Positions 25,406-34,084 of a DNA stretch of 64,000 nucleotides are shown here, piece after piece. Within the stretch, counting starts at the first letter, position 1, and each line of letters opens with the position of its first letter. Source of the DNA: Ga0077527 sp038106575 (GTDB taxonomy: Bacteria; Pseudomonadota; Gammaproteobacteria; Burkholderiales; SG8-41); NCBI GenBank assembly GCA_038106575.1, contig JAYOED010000001.1:1-64000 (forward strand), written 5' to 3'. Position numbers and translations under genes: made by a program. The notes below the pieces were generated by a model that was not told where the DNA came from, searched no databases, and saw only the letters and a program-made list of their open reading frames with translations.

Positions 25406-26137
25406 ATGGATAAAATTCGGCTTTCCAAGTTGATGTCGGAACAGGGCCTGTGCTCACGGCGGGAGGCCGATGTCTATATCGAGCGCGGCTGGGTAATGGT
25501 CGACGATGTACCGGTCACCGAACTGGGGACCCGGATCTGGCCGACCCAGACTATCCGGCTGACTGCTGAGGCCGCACAGCAACAGCAGGCCAGGGTCACC
25601 GTTTTGCTGCACAAGCCGGTGGGCTACGTTTCCGGTCAGGCTGAAAACAATTACCGGCCGGCCATTACCTTAATCGCTGCAAAAAACCAGCAAAGCAGCG
25701 GAAACCAGACCCCCCGATTCTCACCGCGCCATCTTCGTGGACTGGCACCCGCCGGACGGCTCGATATTGATTCCACCGGCCTGTTGGTACTGACACAGGA
25801 TGGCCGCATCGCCAGGCAACTCATCGGAGACAACTCGCAGGTGGAAAAAGAATACCTGGTGCGTGTCACCGGCAGCCTGTCAAAGGCAGGTCTCAAGCTG
25901 CTGAATCACGGCCTGAGCCTGGATGGCGAGTCTCTGCGACCCGCAGAAGTAACCTTGCAAAATACCGATCAGCTGCGCTTCGTTTTACGACAGGGCAAGA
26001 AACGGCAAATTCGCCGCATGTGTGAACTGGTCGGCCTGTCGGTTACCGGACTTAAGAGGGTGCGCATCGGCAACGTCATGCTCGGCGACCTCCCGGTTGG
26101 CCAGTGGCGGTATCAGCGTCCCGGAGAGAAGTTCTAG
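25406..26137 (+). CDS. 23S rRNA pseudouridine synthase, RluE/RluF type
   Basis: The protein of about 243 residues has an N-terminal S4 RNA-binding domain (IRLSKLMSEQGLCSRREADV) and an RsuA/RluB/E/F catalytic domain. The catalytic aspartate is in AGRLDIDSTGLLVLTQDG. RQGKKRQIRRMCELVGLSVT is the family C-terminal motif. A frame opening at a TTG at 25382 is possible, but the ATG at 25406 places the S4 domain at the start. The overall look is closest to RluF, which modifies U2604 (E. coli numbering); the exact target is inferred. A 96-base AT-rich region separates it from hemL. Confidence 0.85.
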   Translation: MDKIRLSKLMSEQGLCSRREADVYIERGWVMVDDVPVTELGTRIWPTQTIRLTAEAAQQQQARVTVLLHKPVGYVSGQAENNYRPAITLIAAKNQQSSGNQTPRFSPRHLRGLAPAGRLDIDSTGLLVLTQDGRIARQLIGDNSQVEKEYLVRVTGSLSKAGLKLLNHGLSLDGESLRPAEVTLQNTDQLRFVLRQGKKRQIRRMCELVGLSVTGLKRVRIGNVMLGDLPVGQWRYQRPGEKF

Positions 26138-26166
26138 AAACGCAGAAAAGGATTTGTTCTGGGTGC

Positions 26167-26198
26167 GATCCGGCAAGACGGTTTAGCCTTGCCGGATC
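26167..26198. terminator. Perfect hairpin between convergent genes
   Basis: GATCCGGCAAG (26167-26177) and CTTGCCGGATC (26188-26198) form an 11-bp perfect stem with a ten-base loop. It sits between the pseudouridine synthase gene and the convergent hydrolase gene and overlaps the stop of the latter. There is no T-run on either side, so it may act as a 3' stability element rather than an intrinsic terminator. Confidence 0.5.
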
Positions 26199-26859
26199 AC
26201 TCCACCATCAGCACCGCGGGAATGTCAGCGACACTGTCCAGCAGGTGGGTGTGCGGACAGTTTTGCATCCGGCTGCGATCGTGCGCGCCTGACAAGACGC
26301 CGATGTTCAGTGCAACACCTGCATTGTGTCCCGCCAGAAGATCGAGAACGGTATCACCCGCGACCGCAACGCTGCGTACGTCGGCAACCCCGGTGGATTC
26401 CATGCAACGAAAAATCATGAACGGTGCAGGCCGACCCTGAGGAACCTCGTCACCGCAAACCACTGCATCAACGAAACCCTGCCGCCACCTCAGCGCCTCA
26501 AGCAGCAGATCCGTAGTTTCCCGGTCAAATCCGGTATTCAGTGCAACGCGCACCCCACTGTTACGCAGCAAGCTGATTGCTGCGGGCGCACCCGGAACCG
26601 GCTCCACGCTGTTTTCGAAAGCACGCGCCAGATGCTTTACGAACGTCGCATAAACCCGATGGGCATGTGCCTCGCGGTCTGCGTTGTCCGGCAGCAGATC
26701 CAGGATGGCTTGTCGTTTGGATGCTCCGCGCAGATTGCTGATGGCCCGCGGTTTTACCGCCACGCCATGCGCAGCCAGTGCCGAGACAAAAGCCTGAGGA
26801 ACCTGACCCGCATCGCGCACCGTAGTGCCCGCCATGTCCAGAACAACAAGCTTAATCAT
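26197..26859 (-). CDS. HAD-superfamily phosphonatase-like hydrolase
   Basis: This 220-residue HAD hydrolase carries motif I LVVLDMAGTTVRDAG, in which the second aspartate of the usual DxD position is replaced by AGTT as in phosphonoacetaldehyde hydrolases. A cap domain follows, then motif II ALNTGFD and motif III/IV VAVAGDTVLDLLAG. This pattern matches the phosphonatase-like family; the substrate is unknown. The frame is open upstream to 27051, but the ATG at 26859 starts directly at the conserved strand. No phosphonate genes are adjacent. Confidence 0.8.
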   Translation of the reverse strand: MIKLVVLDMAGTTVRDAGQVPQAFVSALAAHGVAVKPRAISNLRGASKRQAILDLLPDNADREAHAHRVYATFVKHLARAFENSVEPVPGAPAAISLLRNSGVRVALNTGFDRETTDLLLEALRWRQGFVDAVVCGDEVPQGRPAPFMIFRCMESTGVADVRSVAVAGDTVLDLLAGHNAGVALNIGVLSGAHDRSRMQNCPHTHLLDSVADIPAVLMVE

Positions 26860-26879
26860 CCCTGAATCCACCCAAGTGC

Positions 26880-27230
26880 TCAGAGCAGATCCACGCCGAA
26901 ACGCCGCAACACAAAAGAAAAACCTCCGAAACAGACCATGGTCAAGGCCGCGCTGGCCAGCAATGTCCACCAGAATCCCAGCCGCGGCAGAAGAAACGGA
27001 AAAACCAGAAACATCGGCAAAGTCGGAATCACGTACCAGAATGTATACCACGCATGATTCGCAATTTTTTCCGGCGGCTGATTCTCCACATACAGCCAGA
27101 TCAACGCCAAAACCGTGACCATCGGCAGTGCGGCGACAAATCCACCGAGCTTGTCACTGCGTTTAGCCAGCTCCGAAACCAGCACAACGATGGCAGCGGT
27201 CAGAAAATACTTACTGATGATCCAGGTCAT
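26880..27230 (-). CDS. DUF3147-family inner-membrane protein
   Basis: This 116-residue protein has about four hydrophobic helices: YFLTAAIVVLVSELA, GFVAALPMVTVLALIWLY, YVIPTLPMFLVFPFLL and TLLASAALTMVCFGGF. This layout, with the N-terminal SKYFLTA and the KRSDKLGG loop, resembles the DUF3147 family, which has no known function. It ends 20 bases before the hydrolase start and may be cotranscribed with it. Confidence 0.7.
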   Translation of the reverse strand: MTWIISKYFLTAAIVVLVSELAKRSDKLGGFVAALPMVTVLALIWLYVENQPPEKIANHAWYTFWYVIPTLPMFLVFPFLLPRLGFWWTLLASAALTMVCFGGFSFVLRRFGVDLL

Positions 27231-27290
27231 GACATCCGATCCGGTAATGTTCGGCGCCGACGCAATAATTTTGGTGACTCAATGCACCAA

Positions 27291-27710
27291 TTACTGCCCC
27301 GCTCTAGCTCCAAATTTTACCGGAGCGGCACACGCAACCCGGAACATCAGATCTCCGACGCTATCCGTTTCAACCTTGTCCCAGCTGCGCTGATCGGTGG
27401 CGCCAGCATGCACTTCTTCACCCTGCGCCATCGTCCCAGAGAAATAAAGCGATACCAGGATATCGCTCATGCGTTTCGCGCAATCAAAAATCCAGTAAGT
27501 CTTTGTCGACAGGTGCGGCTTTTTGCCGGGAATATCATTCTGCGACTTGCGGTAATCATCGATCGCCCACATCCGGGCTTCGTTACCGGATCGGGTTATC
27601 GAGCTGCGGTCAAGATAAGCGACCAGTTCATCGTCTTCAAAATACTTGGTGAATTCCGCGTGCGCGTTCAGCGCAACGCAGGTCAGGACTGCTGCAATCA
27701 GTTTTTTCAT
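27291..27710 (-). CDS. Exported protein, surface-adhesin E-like
   Basis: The product has about 139 residues, with a signal peptide at residues 1-18 (LIAAVLTCVALNAHA). The remainder holds YLDRSSITRSGNEARMWAID followed by YRKSQNDIP, and two later cysteines (FDCAKR; VACAAP). This pattern resembles small exported proteins annotated as surface-adhesin protein E-like. The frame continues upstream to 27740, but the ATG at 27710 starts the signal peptide. Its function is not known; the call rests on the overall pattern. Confidence 0.6.
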   Translation of the reverse strand: MKKLIAAVLTCVALNAHAEFTKYFEDDELVAYLDRSSITRSGNEARMWAIDDYRKSQNDIPGKKPHLSTKTYWIFDCAKRMSDILVSLYFSGTMAQGEEVHAGATDQRSWDKVETDSVGDLMFRVACAAPVKFGARAGQ

Positions 27711-28084
27711 GGTAGGGGAGTAAAGCAATGTTGCCGGCACAAACCGGTGTCGTTCAGCCTTCGATTTTCTTTTTTTAGTTTTTTCTGGTACTTGTCCAGG
27801 TCAACGATAAAGCGATCATAGTCGCATTCGCCGATCTGCTCAATATCGTCGAACTCCTTGATTTTGAAACTCAGTCGGCGCCGGTCCATCTCCGTCAGCT
27901 CAACCTCCGCGCGGATCTGCTTGCCCATCGGTGTCGCACCCATGTAGCGGATGGTGACAACGACACCGACCTGCCCTTGTCCCGGAGACTGATGCGGCGC
28001 CACCAGTTCCCCAGCCGAGGCTTCGCAAAATTGAACCATCGCCGGAGTCGAAAAAACGCGATAGTGGCCGCGCTTCGTCGTCAT
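27707..28084 (-). CDS. Thioesterase-family protein (FlK-like), possibly frameshifted at the start
   Basis: The readable frame gives about 125 residues with a hot-dog-fold thioesterase pattern: VFSTPAMVQFCEASAGELV, then VTIRYMGATPMGKQIRAEVE, then FDDIEQIGECDYDRFIVD. This resembles fluoroacetyl-CoA-thioesterase-like proteins. The usual N-terminal strand is missing from this frame but is visible just upstream in another frame (MKIKSLQVGMKHVVEKEVSR, from an ATG at 28146), ending in a TGA that overlaps the ATG at 28084. So the true gene is probably 27707-28146 with a one-base shift. The extra C-terminal tail overlaps the adhesin-E-like gene. Confidence 0.6.
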   Translation of the reverse strand: MTTKRGHYRVFSTPAMVQFCEASAGELVAPHQSPGQGQVGVVVTIRYMGATPMGKQIRAEVELTEMDRRRLSFKIKEFDDIEQIGECDYDRFIVDLDKYQKKLKKENRRLNDTGLCRQHCFTPLP

Positions 28085-28225
28085 GCCCGCGATACCTCTT
28101 TCTCGACGACATGCTTCATCCCAACCTGTAGTGATTTTATTTTCATGGGGTTAACCGGATTAGTGTGGCCGGCATTCTATCCGAGGTGACCTGAACTTGC
28201 TCGGCCGAACACAATTTGACAGAAA

Positions 28226-28896
28226 CTACAGCAAAAACGGCACGATCATCGCGGCCACCATGAGCATGCACAGCAGAAGATACCACGCCATACCCATGAA
28301 ATTTCCGAAAACCGGGGCTGCGGGCCAGCGCGCATCCATGAACCCGAACAGCTTCCCCCGGCCTTCCACATACTTCAAACCCCACATCAATTCGGCGTAC
28401 AAATACAGCGCCTAGAAGGCAAAAATATTCGGAAACCATGTCATCGGATATGCGCCGTCGCGCAAAAAGAGGTACAGATCATATGACCAGCTCGCAGAGA
28501 ACATCCATACACAAGCCGCTACATAAAAGTGGATTTCAGGGCGTTTTTTGCAAATAACCAGATAAATGCTGGCAACGGCCCATGGGGCTGTGGTGTACAC
28601 AAGAACGGACATGAATGCCGCATCAAAATAATCCCAGGTCGGATCTTCAGTGTGCGCTGCGATGACCACCATGCCGGTGGCTGCAATCACGAAACTGATC
28701 CACTTCAGCGCTGGAACAATCCTGACCTGTAGGTTTGACGAAAAAGGTCCAGCTCGCTCCGCAGGCGGACCATCAACACGACGGCAATCAGGCAAGCCAG
28801 CCCCCAGACCAGCGTGTAGCCCACAAAAAAATCTGGAAGACTCCCCGGTTCCATCTCCAGCTGGCCCTGTCTGATGCAATAGTATTCTGTAGCCAA
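28226..28896 (-). pseudogene. Broken membrane protein gene (frameshift and in-frame TAG)
   Basis: Three pieces together look like one polytopic membrane protein of about 220 residues. Piece one (from 28896) reads FFVGYTLVWGLACLIAVVLM. A frameshift near the A5 run at 28741-28745 leads to piece two, with ISFVIAATGMVVIAAH and APWAVASIYLVICKK, ending at a TAG (28412-28414). The same frame then continues ALYLYAELMWGLKYVEG and a last helix MAWYLLLCMLMVAAMIVPFL, stopping at 28226. The homopolymer shift could be a sequencing error; the TAG is less easily explained so. I recognise no family. Confidence 0.65.
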
Positions 28897-28922
28897 CCGG
28901 GACCGCCTACGGAAGAATCAGC

Positions 28923-29160
28923 TTACTTTTCGGGGAGCGCAACTACGCCGATGGCGTCGGGATCGCAACCCAACGCCTTGGCCATGCTGCCAAGGGTGTC
29001 TTCGGTGAGGGCAACAACAGAACAGTCTGCCTCGATGCCCTTGGCAGTAAGGAAAGCTTTTGCCCGGTCCCCCGAATTCCAGATCACAACCAGATCCGCC
29101 TGACCTTCTCCCGCGCTGCGTAGCCGAAAAACCATCGGATTTAATGATGATCGCAAACAT
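28923..29160 (-). pseudogene. Small protein gene with a frameshift after the start
   Basis: A strong ribosome site AGGAGG (plus-strand 29168-29173) precedes an ATG at 29160 that opens MFAIIIKSDGF. That frame soon becomes low-complexity. The adjacent frame carries a convincing protein from about 29129: SAGEGQADLVVIWNSGDRA, then IEADCSVVALTEDTLGSMAK, ending at 28923. Joining them gives about 78 residues. Either one base is wrong in the assembly or the gene is inactivated. No function is recognised. Confidence 0.55.
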
Positions 29161-29355
29161 GTTTTGGCCTCCTGTAGCGGAACCACAAACCCGCTTCCCC
29201 GGATTTCTGACACAGAAAACGCGATTAGGCCACCGGATTCCGTATGCTCTCCCGCTGCGGGCGGTGCCGCTTCAATCCGCGGCCGGATTGAGCCCGTGAA
29301 ACCCGATTTCGGAATCAGTGCGGTGCTGACGGCAGCCACCGGGACCCGGTTTGCG

Positions 29356-30555
29356 CTACCAGGCCGATTCCAGCACCGCCATCAGCGCATCCTGCTCATG
29401 CAGAAATTGTCGCCCGGGATCAGCATTGAAATTTTTCAGTGAATTTTCGAGTATGGTCGGCAGGCTGTAACGGGGAATATCAAGTTCGCGCAATTGCACC
29501 GGCATCCCGGATTCCAGGAAAATACGCTCGACACCATCCGCGGCCCGCACCTCCGGCGGTCGGCCGTCGCTCAGCCCCAGGGCTTCGGCGATCAGTGTCA
29601 TTGCATCTGGGTCACGCCCCCCGAAGAGGCGTATTGCCGTTGCGGTAATCGCTGTATTCGCCTCACCCTGCCCCACATGGGCATGCAGATTAAACAGCGC
29701 AGTTGCCAGGGCGTAGATCACGCGGGCGGGCCAATGTTTTTCGTTCAGAGCGCCGCCATCGTCGGCGTCTCGATTTTGCAGAAAAGCGGCCGCACACATT
29801 TCAACACGGGCGCCCGCATCAGAAGGATCGTCGATACGCGCCAGTGCGCCACGAGCAAGCCGGAAGGCCTGCAGCCGGTCTCCCTCCGACAGTGGCCCCA
29901 TGTCAGGTGCGCCCAGATTCATGATGGCCCGCCACAACACCGATGCAGCCGTCGTGCGCGCCAGCGCAACCGGCGCCGTGAGCAGTGCCTCTTCATCCCA
30001 GAATAACGCACCCGGCCGCGTCTTCGGATCGAAAAATTCCATGCGGTTCGGTCGTGCCGGATCCTTGATCGCGGAGCCGGCGCGGTTCTGCGCGGTGGTC
30101 GCCGCAGTCAACACATTAATGATCGGCAATTTCGGCGCCAGCAGCTTCGGGCTGATTGCGGGCGCGTTGTCCGGGTATTGCGTAATCAGCTGATCGACCG
30201 GCGCTTTTTCTGCAAGTAGGATTGCCACCACCCGGGTGCCCTGGATCACGCTGCCGGCGCCGACGCCGATCAACAAATCAGCGTGCGCGGCCCGTGCGGC
30301 GGCAGTAGCAGACTCAACTGAGGTGAGGGTAGTGTCTTTTTCGATTTTGTCAAAACGGCCGGCAAAGGCGGAACCGAGAATACGCTCGATCCGGTCAACC
30401 AACGCTGTTTTGCGGGAGACGCTGCGGCCGCAGATCACGAATGCCCTCTGCGCCCGGTACCGTTTGATTTCAGCCGGCAGGTTTTCCAGTGCGTCCCTGC
30501 CGCTGTAAAGTCGCAGCGGATAGCCGGTAGCGCGAAACCGGTGCCGATAGCTCAT
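29356..30555 (-). CDS. Iron-containing (class III) alcohol dehydrogenase family protein
   Basis: This 399-residue protein belongs to the Fe-ADH/maleylacetate reductase superfamily. The N-terminal nucleotide-binding part includes LLIGVGAGSVIQGTRVVA, close to the usual GGGSxxD motif but with aspartate replaced. Metal-binding positions expected in the C-terminal domain are only partly evident: one histidine pair in LFNLHAHVGQGEAN is clear, while others are hard to place. It may therefore use an atypical metal site. It is the last gene of the carboxylase operon, 11 bases after the acyl-CoA synthetase alpha gene. It could supply or remove an alcohol or ketone intermediate. Confidence 0.8.
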   Translation of the reverse strand: MSYRHRFRATGYPLRLYSGRDALENLPAEIKRYRAQRAFVICGRSVSRKTALVDRIERILGSAFAGRFDKIEKDTTLTSVESATAAARAAHADLLIGVGAGSVIQGTRVVAILLAEKAPVDQLITQYPDNAPAISPKLLAPKLPIINVLTAATTAQNRAGSAIKDPARPNRMEFFDPKTRPGALFWDEEALLTAPVALARTTAASVLWRAIMNLGAPDMGPLSEGDRLQAFRLARGALARIDDPSDAGARVEMCAAAFLQNRDADDGGALNEKHWPARVIYALATALFNLHAHVGQGEANTAITATAIRLFGGRDPDAMTLIAEALGLSDGRPPEVRAADGVERIFLESGMPVQLRELDIPRYSLPTILENSLKNFNADPGRQFLHEQDALMAVLESAW

Positions 30556-30566
30556 GACGGGTTAAA

Positions 30567-32009
30567 TCAGCTGCGAGCCGTTTTGAATCGCTCGAAGGTT
30601 GCCAGCGCCGCCAGCGGATATCCGGCATTGGCCATCTCGTCGTACACCGGCACGCCCAACGCCACCACCTTATCGCGGAACTCGCGCTTGCGCGCCTCCA
30701 GACCTGGCTCTCCGTCAGAGCGCAATACCAAGATGAAATGGGAGCGTCCCGGATACTTTTGCTGTGCACGTATCGCTGCAGCAACCAAGTTATCGAGTAT
30801 TTCAGGTTTAGTACGTCCGGCAAAAGCGGACAGATTTAGGTGCATCACCAGCGCCTCGGGCTTCCCCAGACTGTAGATAATATCCAGAATTTTTTCGGCA
30901 ACAAGGCCATCATTCTGCTGTAGCGTGCTCACCGGGCAATCCACCGGATTGGTAATGCTGGTGCCCGGCGGCAGCCTCAATTCCGCCAGTGCGTCTATCA
31001 CTCCACTATCAAACGGCGTGACATCAAGTCCCAACCGGGCGTAGTAGTCGGTTGCCAGCACGCTGGTACCGCCGCCGTTGCCAAATAACACGACTTTCTG
31101 AGTCGGCCGCTGCGAACGAGGCATCAACGACTGGAAAATCAGCAGCGTATCGACAAATTGGTCAAGCGTATCCACCAGCATGCAGCCGGTCTGCTTCGCT
31201 AGGGCCACCCACACACGCTCATCCCCGGCCAGCGAACCGGTATGCGAGGCTGCGGCAGCAAGACCCTGCTGCGTGCGACCGCCCTTGAGGATGACCACCG
31301 GTTTTGAAGCTTTTGCGTTGCGCAGAATGTCGAACAGACGTCGACCGTCCTTGGCAGTCTCGATGTACATTCCGATAACCTTGGTGGCTTCATCGGCAAA
31401 ATAAAACTCTAGCAGATCAGACGGTGTAACGTCGGCGCAGTTGCCTACCGTCACCAGTCCGGAAAACTTGAGTCCGCGGGCGAGTCCGCGCCGGATGATG
31501 TCGGTGCCAAGACCACCGCTTTGAGAAATAATGCCAACCTTGCCGACTTCCTTGGGCCCGATTTCTGTAAAAGTTACGTGTCCACGCGGAGTATAGATGC
31601 CAAGACAGTTGGGCCCGATCAGGCGCATGCCACCGTCACGAGCAGCGGTCGCAAGCTGTTCCTGCAATCCCTTGCCTTCGTCCACTTCTCCGAATCCGCT
31701 GGAAATCACCTGTGCGAAACGCACATGGCCCTTGGCAGCGGACAGCATGGCTGGAATCTGCGCCCCCGATACCGCGATATAAGCATAGTCGACCGGCTTC
31801 GGCGTGTCGGCCAGGGTTTTGTATGCCTTCAGTCCGTCGATCTCGTCAGCCGCCGGATGGATCGGATAGATGTCGCCGCTGAAGCCAAACTCGCGGATGC
31901 GGCGGATAAACACGTTTGGTAAGGCATTGCCCTTGCTGGAAGCGCCGATGACAGCAACGGTTTTCGGTGCAAACAGCGGCGTGAATTGTTCGATGATGTT
32001 CATGCTCAT
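30567..32009 (-). CDS. ADP-forming acyl-CoA synthetase, alpha (CoA-binding) subunit
   Basis: This 480-residue subunit would make an acyl-CoA from an acid, ATP and CoA with release of ADP. It has the order CoA-binding domain (VAVIGASSKGNALPN at the start), succinyl-CoA-ligase-like domains (GIISQSGGLGTDIIRRG) and the phosphohistidine segment AAAASHTGSLAGDE. The ATP-grasp beta half is a separate gene immediately upstream. Together they form the split version of the acetate-CoA ligase (ADP-forming) family. The acid used is unknown. An ATG two codons in (32003) is also possible. Confidence 0.87.
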   Translation of the reverse strand: MSMNIIEQFTPLFAPKTVAVIGASSKGNALPNVFIRRIREFGFSGDIYPIHPAADEIDGLKAYKTLADTPKPVDYAYIAVSGAQIPAMLSAAKGHVRFAQVISSGFGEVDEGKGLQEQLATAARDGGMRLIGPNCLGIYTPRGHVTFTEIGPKEVGKVGIISQSGGLGTDIIRRGLARGLKFSGLVTVGNCADVTPSDLLEFYFADEATKVIGMYIETAKDGRRLFDILRNAKASKPVVILKGGRTQQGLAAAASHTGSLAGDERVWVALAKQTGCMLVDTLDQFVDTLLIFQSLMPRSQRPTQKVVLFGNGGGTSVLATDYYARLGLDVTPFDSGVIDALAELRLPPGTSITNPVDCPVSTLQQNDGLVAEKILDIIYSLGKPEALVMHLNLSAFAGRTKPEILDNLVAAAIRAQQKYPGRSHFILVLRSDGEPGLEARKREFRDKVVALGVPVYDEMANAGYPLAALATFERFKTARS

Positions 32010-32018
32010 TTTCAGTGA

Positions 32019-32723
32019 TCAACCGAGGATGAAACGTGCGTCAACAGCAACCGCTGCGGTATCGGACACGATCAGGGGATTGATGTCAGCCTCGCTGATA
32101 TCGGAGCCGTGCTGCATCAGCAAGCCGTTTTCGCCACCTACTTTGAGCAAAACGTCAATGATGGCTTCACGCGAGGCGGGTTTGCCGCCACGCGCACCTT
32201 TCAGGATTGCCGCGCCCTTCAGTTCGTCGAGCATTTCTTCGGCGTCGATACGCGCTATCGGGCACAGCCGAAACGATACGTCCTTGAGTATTTCGACGAA
32301 TATGCCACCCAGCCCCACCATCACCAGCGGACCGAACTGCGGGTCGCGCAGACCGCCGATCACCAGCTCATGTCCCGCCGGCGCCATTTCCTCAACCAGA
32401 AAACCCTCGATGCGCGCGCCCTTGATCTTAGGTGCGTTGAGCATGCCTTCAATCGCCGCCTCGACTTCGGCAGAGGAGTGTAGGTTGATCTTTACACCGC
32501 CGGCATCGCTCTTGTGCAGGATGTCGGGCGACATCACCTTGACTACCACTGGCACTTGCAGGCCGTTCATCACGGTATCCACGTCGGCGACGCCTTTGGC
32601 AACCCGCGACCGCGGCACCTTGACGCCATGCGCGGAAAGCAGCTGTTTTCCGGCGCTCTCGTCGAGCTCATTGCGACCAGCGCGTTTTGCGTCAGCGACC
32701 AGATTGTCCTGTTTCCTGTCCAT
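32019..32723 (-). CDS. ADP-forming acyl-CoA synthetase, beta (ATP-grasp) subunit
   Basis: The 234 residues correspond to the ATP-grasp_5 domain. VPVVVKVMSPDILHKSDAGG is the nucleotide-binding segment, EEMAPAGHELVIGGLRDPQF follows, and VMVGLGGIFVEI and SEADINPLIV complete it. It partners the alpha subunit encoded ten bases downstream. It lies 12 bases after the biotin carboxylase gene, so acid activation and carboxylation are encoded in one transcript. Confidence 0.88.
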   Translation of the reverse strand: MDRKQDNLVADAKRAGRNELDESAGKQLLSAHGVKVPRSRVAKGVADVDTVMNGLQVPVVVKVMSPDILHKSDAGGVKINLHSSAEVEAAIEGMLNAPKIKGARIEGFLVEEMAPAGHELVIGGLRDPQFGPLVMVGLGGIFVEILKDVSFRLCPIARIDAEEMLDELKGAAILKGARGGKPASREAIIDVLLKVGGENGLLMQHGSDISEADINPLIVSDTAAVAVDARFILG

Positions 32724-32734
32724 GTTTTTTACAC

Positions 32735-34078
32735 TTACTGGCCGGTAATTTCACCGATGATGCCGGTATGCACCTGCCCGGAACGGAATGGCTCCGAGCG
32801 CAGAATGTTGATAACAGCGGGAATGTTGTGCTTGAGGCCCTGGATCTCAAAACCTTCCAGAGCATTGACCAACCTGTCGATGGCCGCCTCCCGAGATGCC
32901 GCGCGGACAATAACTTTGGCGATCATCGGATCGTAGTGCGGCGTGACGTCGCGGCCTTCGGCATAGCCCGTGTCGACGCGGATATCTTCTCCAGCGGGGG
33001 GACGGAATACGGTCAGTTTACCCGGCGAAGGAAAAAAATTCTTCGAGTCTTCGGCATAGACCCGCGCCTGAATAGCGTACCTTTTCACTTCTACCTTGCC
33101 CGGCAGGATATCCGCTAGTTTTTCTCCAGCGGCCGAACGGATCTGCGCCCTTACCAAGTCAACGCCGGTGACTTCCTCGGTCACGCCATGTTCGACCTGC
33201 AGCCGCGTGTTCATTTCGAGGAAACTGAACGTGCCGTCCGTGCCAAGCAGCATTTCAACGGTGCCGATGTTGTCGTAACCCATGCTACGCATGATGCCAG
33301 CGATCTGGTCGGCAACCGCCACTGCCTTATCACGCGGAATCCCCGGCCCCGGCGCTTCTTCGATCACCTTCTGGTTGCGCCGCTGGGTCGAGCAATCGCG
33401 CTCGAACAGATGCATGGCACCGCCATGGGTATCCCCGAGAATCTGGAATTCGACATGACGCGGCCGTTCGATCAGTTTTTCGAGGTAAACCTCAGCCGTT
33501 CCGAAACCGCGGCTCGCCATCGAGCGCGAGCGCTCGATGGCGGTCAGCAGCTCAGCCTCGTCTTTGGCCGGCAGCATGCCAATGCCGCCGCCGCCGCCCG
33601 CGGGTTTGACCAGCACCGGGAAACCAATACTGCGCGCGGCGGCAATAATGACGTGGCTGTCATCAGGCAGGACGCCGGAACCCTGTGACATCGGCATGCC
33701 GTACTTGGCGGCGATGTCACGGGCACGGGTCTTGTGGCCCATGGCATCAATCCATTGCGGCGACGGACCGATGAAATGCGCACCTGTGTCCATGACTTTC
33801 TGCGCAAATGCGGAATTTTCCGACAGGAAGCCGTAACCGGGGTGCAGTCCGTCCGCCTTGGCCTTGCGCATCACCTCGATGATCGCATCCTGGTTGAGGT
33901 AGCTCTCTCGCGCCGGTGCTGGACCGATGGCGTAGGTCTCGCTCGCCATTTCCAAGTACGGGGCACCAGCATCGGCTTCGGAATACACCGCGACAGCCGG
34001 GATATTCATTGCATTCAGCGCACGTAATACGCGGGCGGCGACGGCGCCTCGGTTGGCAACTACGACCTTACTAAACAT
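32735..34078 (-). CDS. Biotin carboxylase subunit of an acyl-CoA carboxylase
   Basis: This ATP-dependent enzyme carboxylates biotin with bicarbonate. The 447 residues end after the biotin carboxylase C-terminal domain, so there is no fused biotinyl domain. Visible motifs are VVVANRGAVAARVLRAL, LHPGYGFLSEN, the glycine loop KPAGGGGGIGM, ERDCSTQRRNQKVIEEAP and EMNTRLQVEHGVTE. The ATG at 34078 (MFSKVVV) was chosen over a TTG two codons upstream. The biotin is carried by the small protein encoded at the head of the operon. Confidence 0.93.
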   Translation of the reverse strand: MFSKVVVANRGAVAARVLRALNAMNIPAVAVYSEADAGAPYLEMASETYAIGPAPARESYLNQDAIIEVMRKAKADGLHPGYGFLSENSAFAQKVMDTGAHFIGPSPQWIDAMGHKTRARDIAAKYGMPMSQGSGVLPDDSHVIIAAARSIGFPVLVKPAGGGGGIGMLPAKDEAELLTAIERSRSMASRGFGTAEVYLEKLIERPRHVEFQILGDTHGGAMHLFERDCSTQRRNQKVIEEAPGPGIPRDKAVAVADQIAGIMRSMGYDNIGTVEMLLGTDGTFSFLEMNTRLQVEHGVTEEVTGVDLVRAQIRSAAGEKLADILPGKVEVKRYAIQARVYAEDSKNFFPSPGKLTVFRPPAGEDIRVDTGYAEGRDVTPHYDPMIAKVIVRAASREAAIDRLVNALEGFEIQGLKHNIPAVINILRSEPFRSGQVHTGIIGEITGQ

Positions 34079-34084
34079 TCCCAA

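Noticed and set aside
28412..28414. TAG reassigned to an amino acid
   Set aside because: TAG serves as a normal stop for intact genes in this window, such as surA, so recoding is unlikely.
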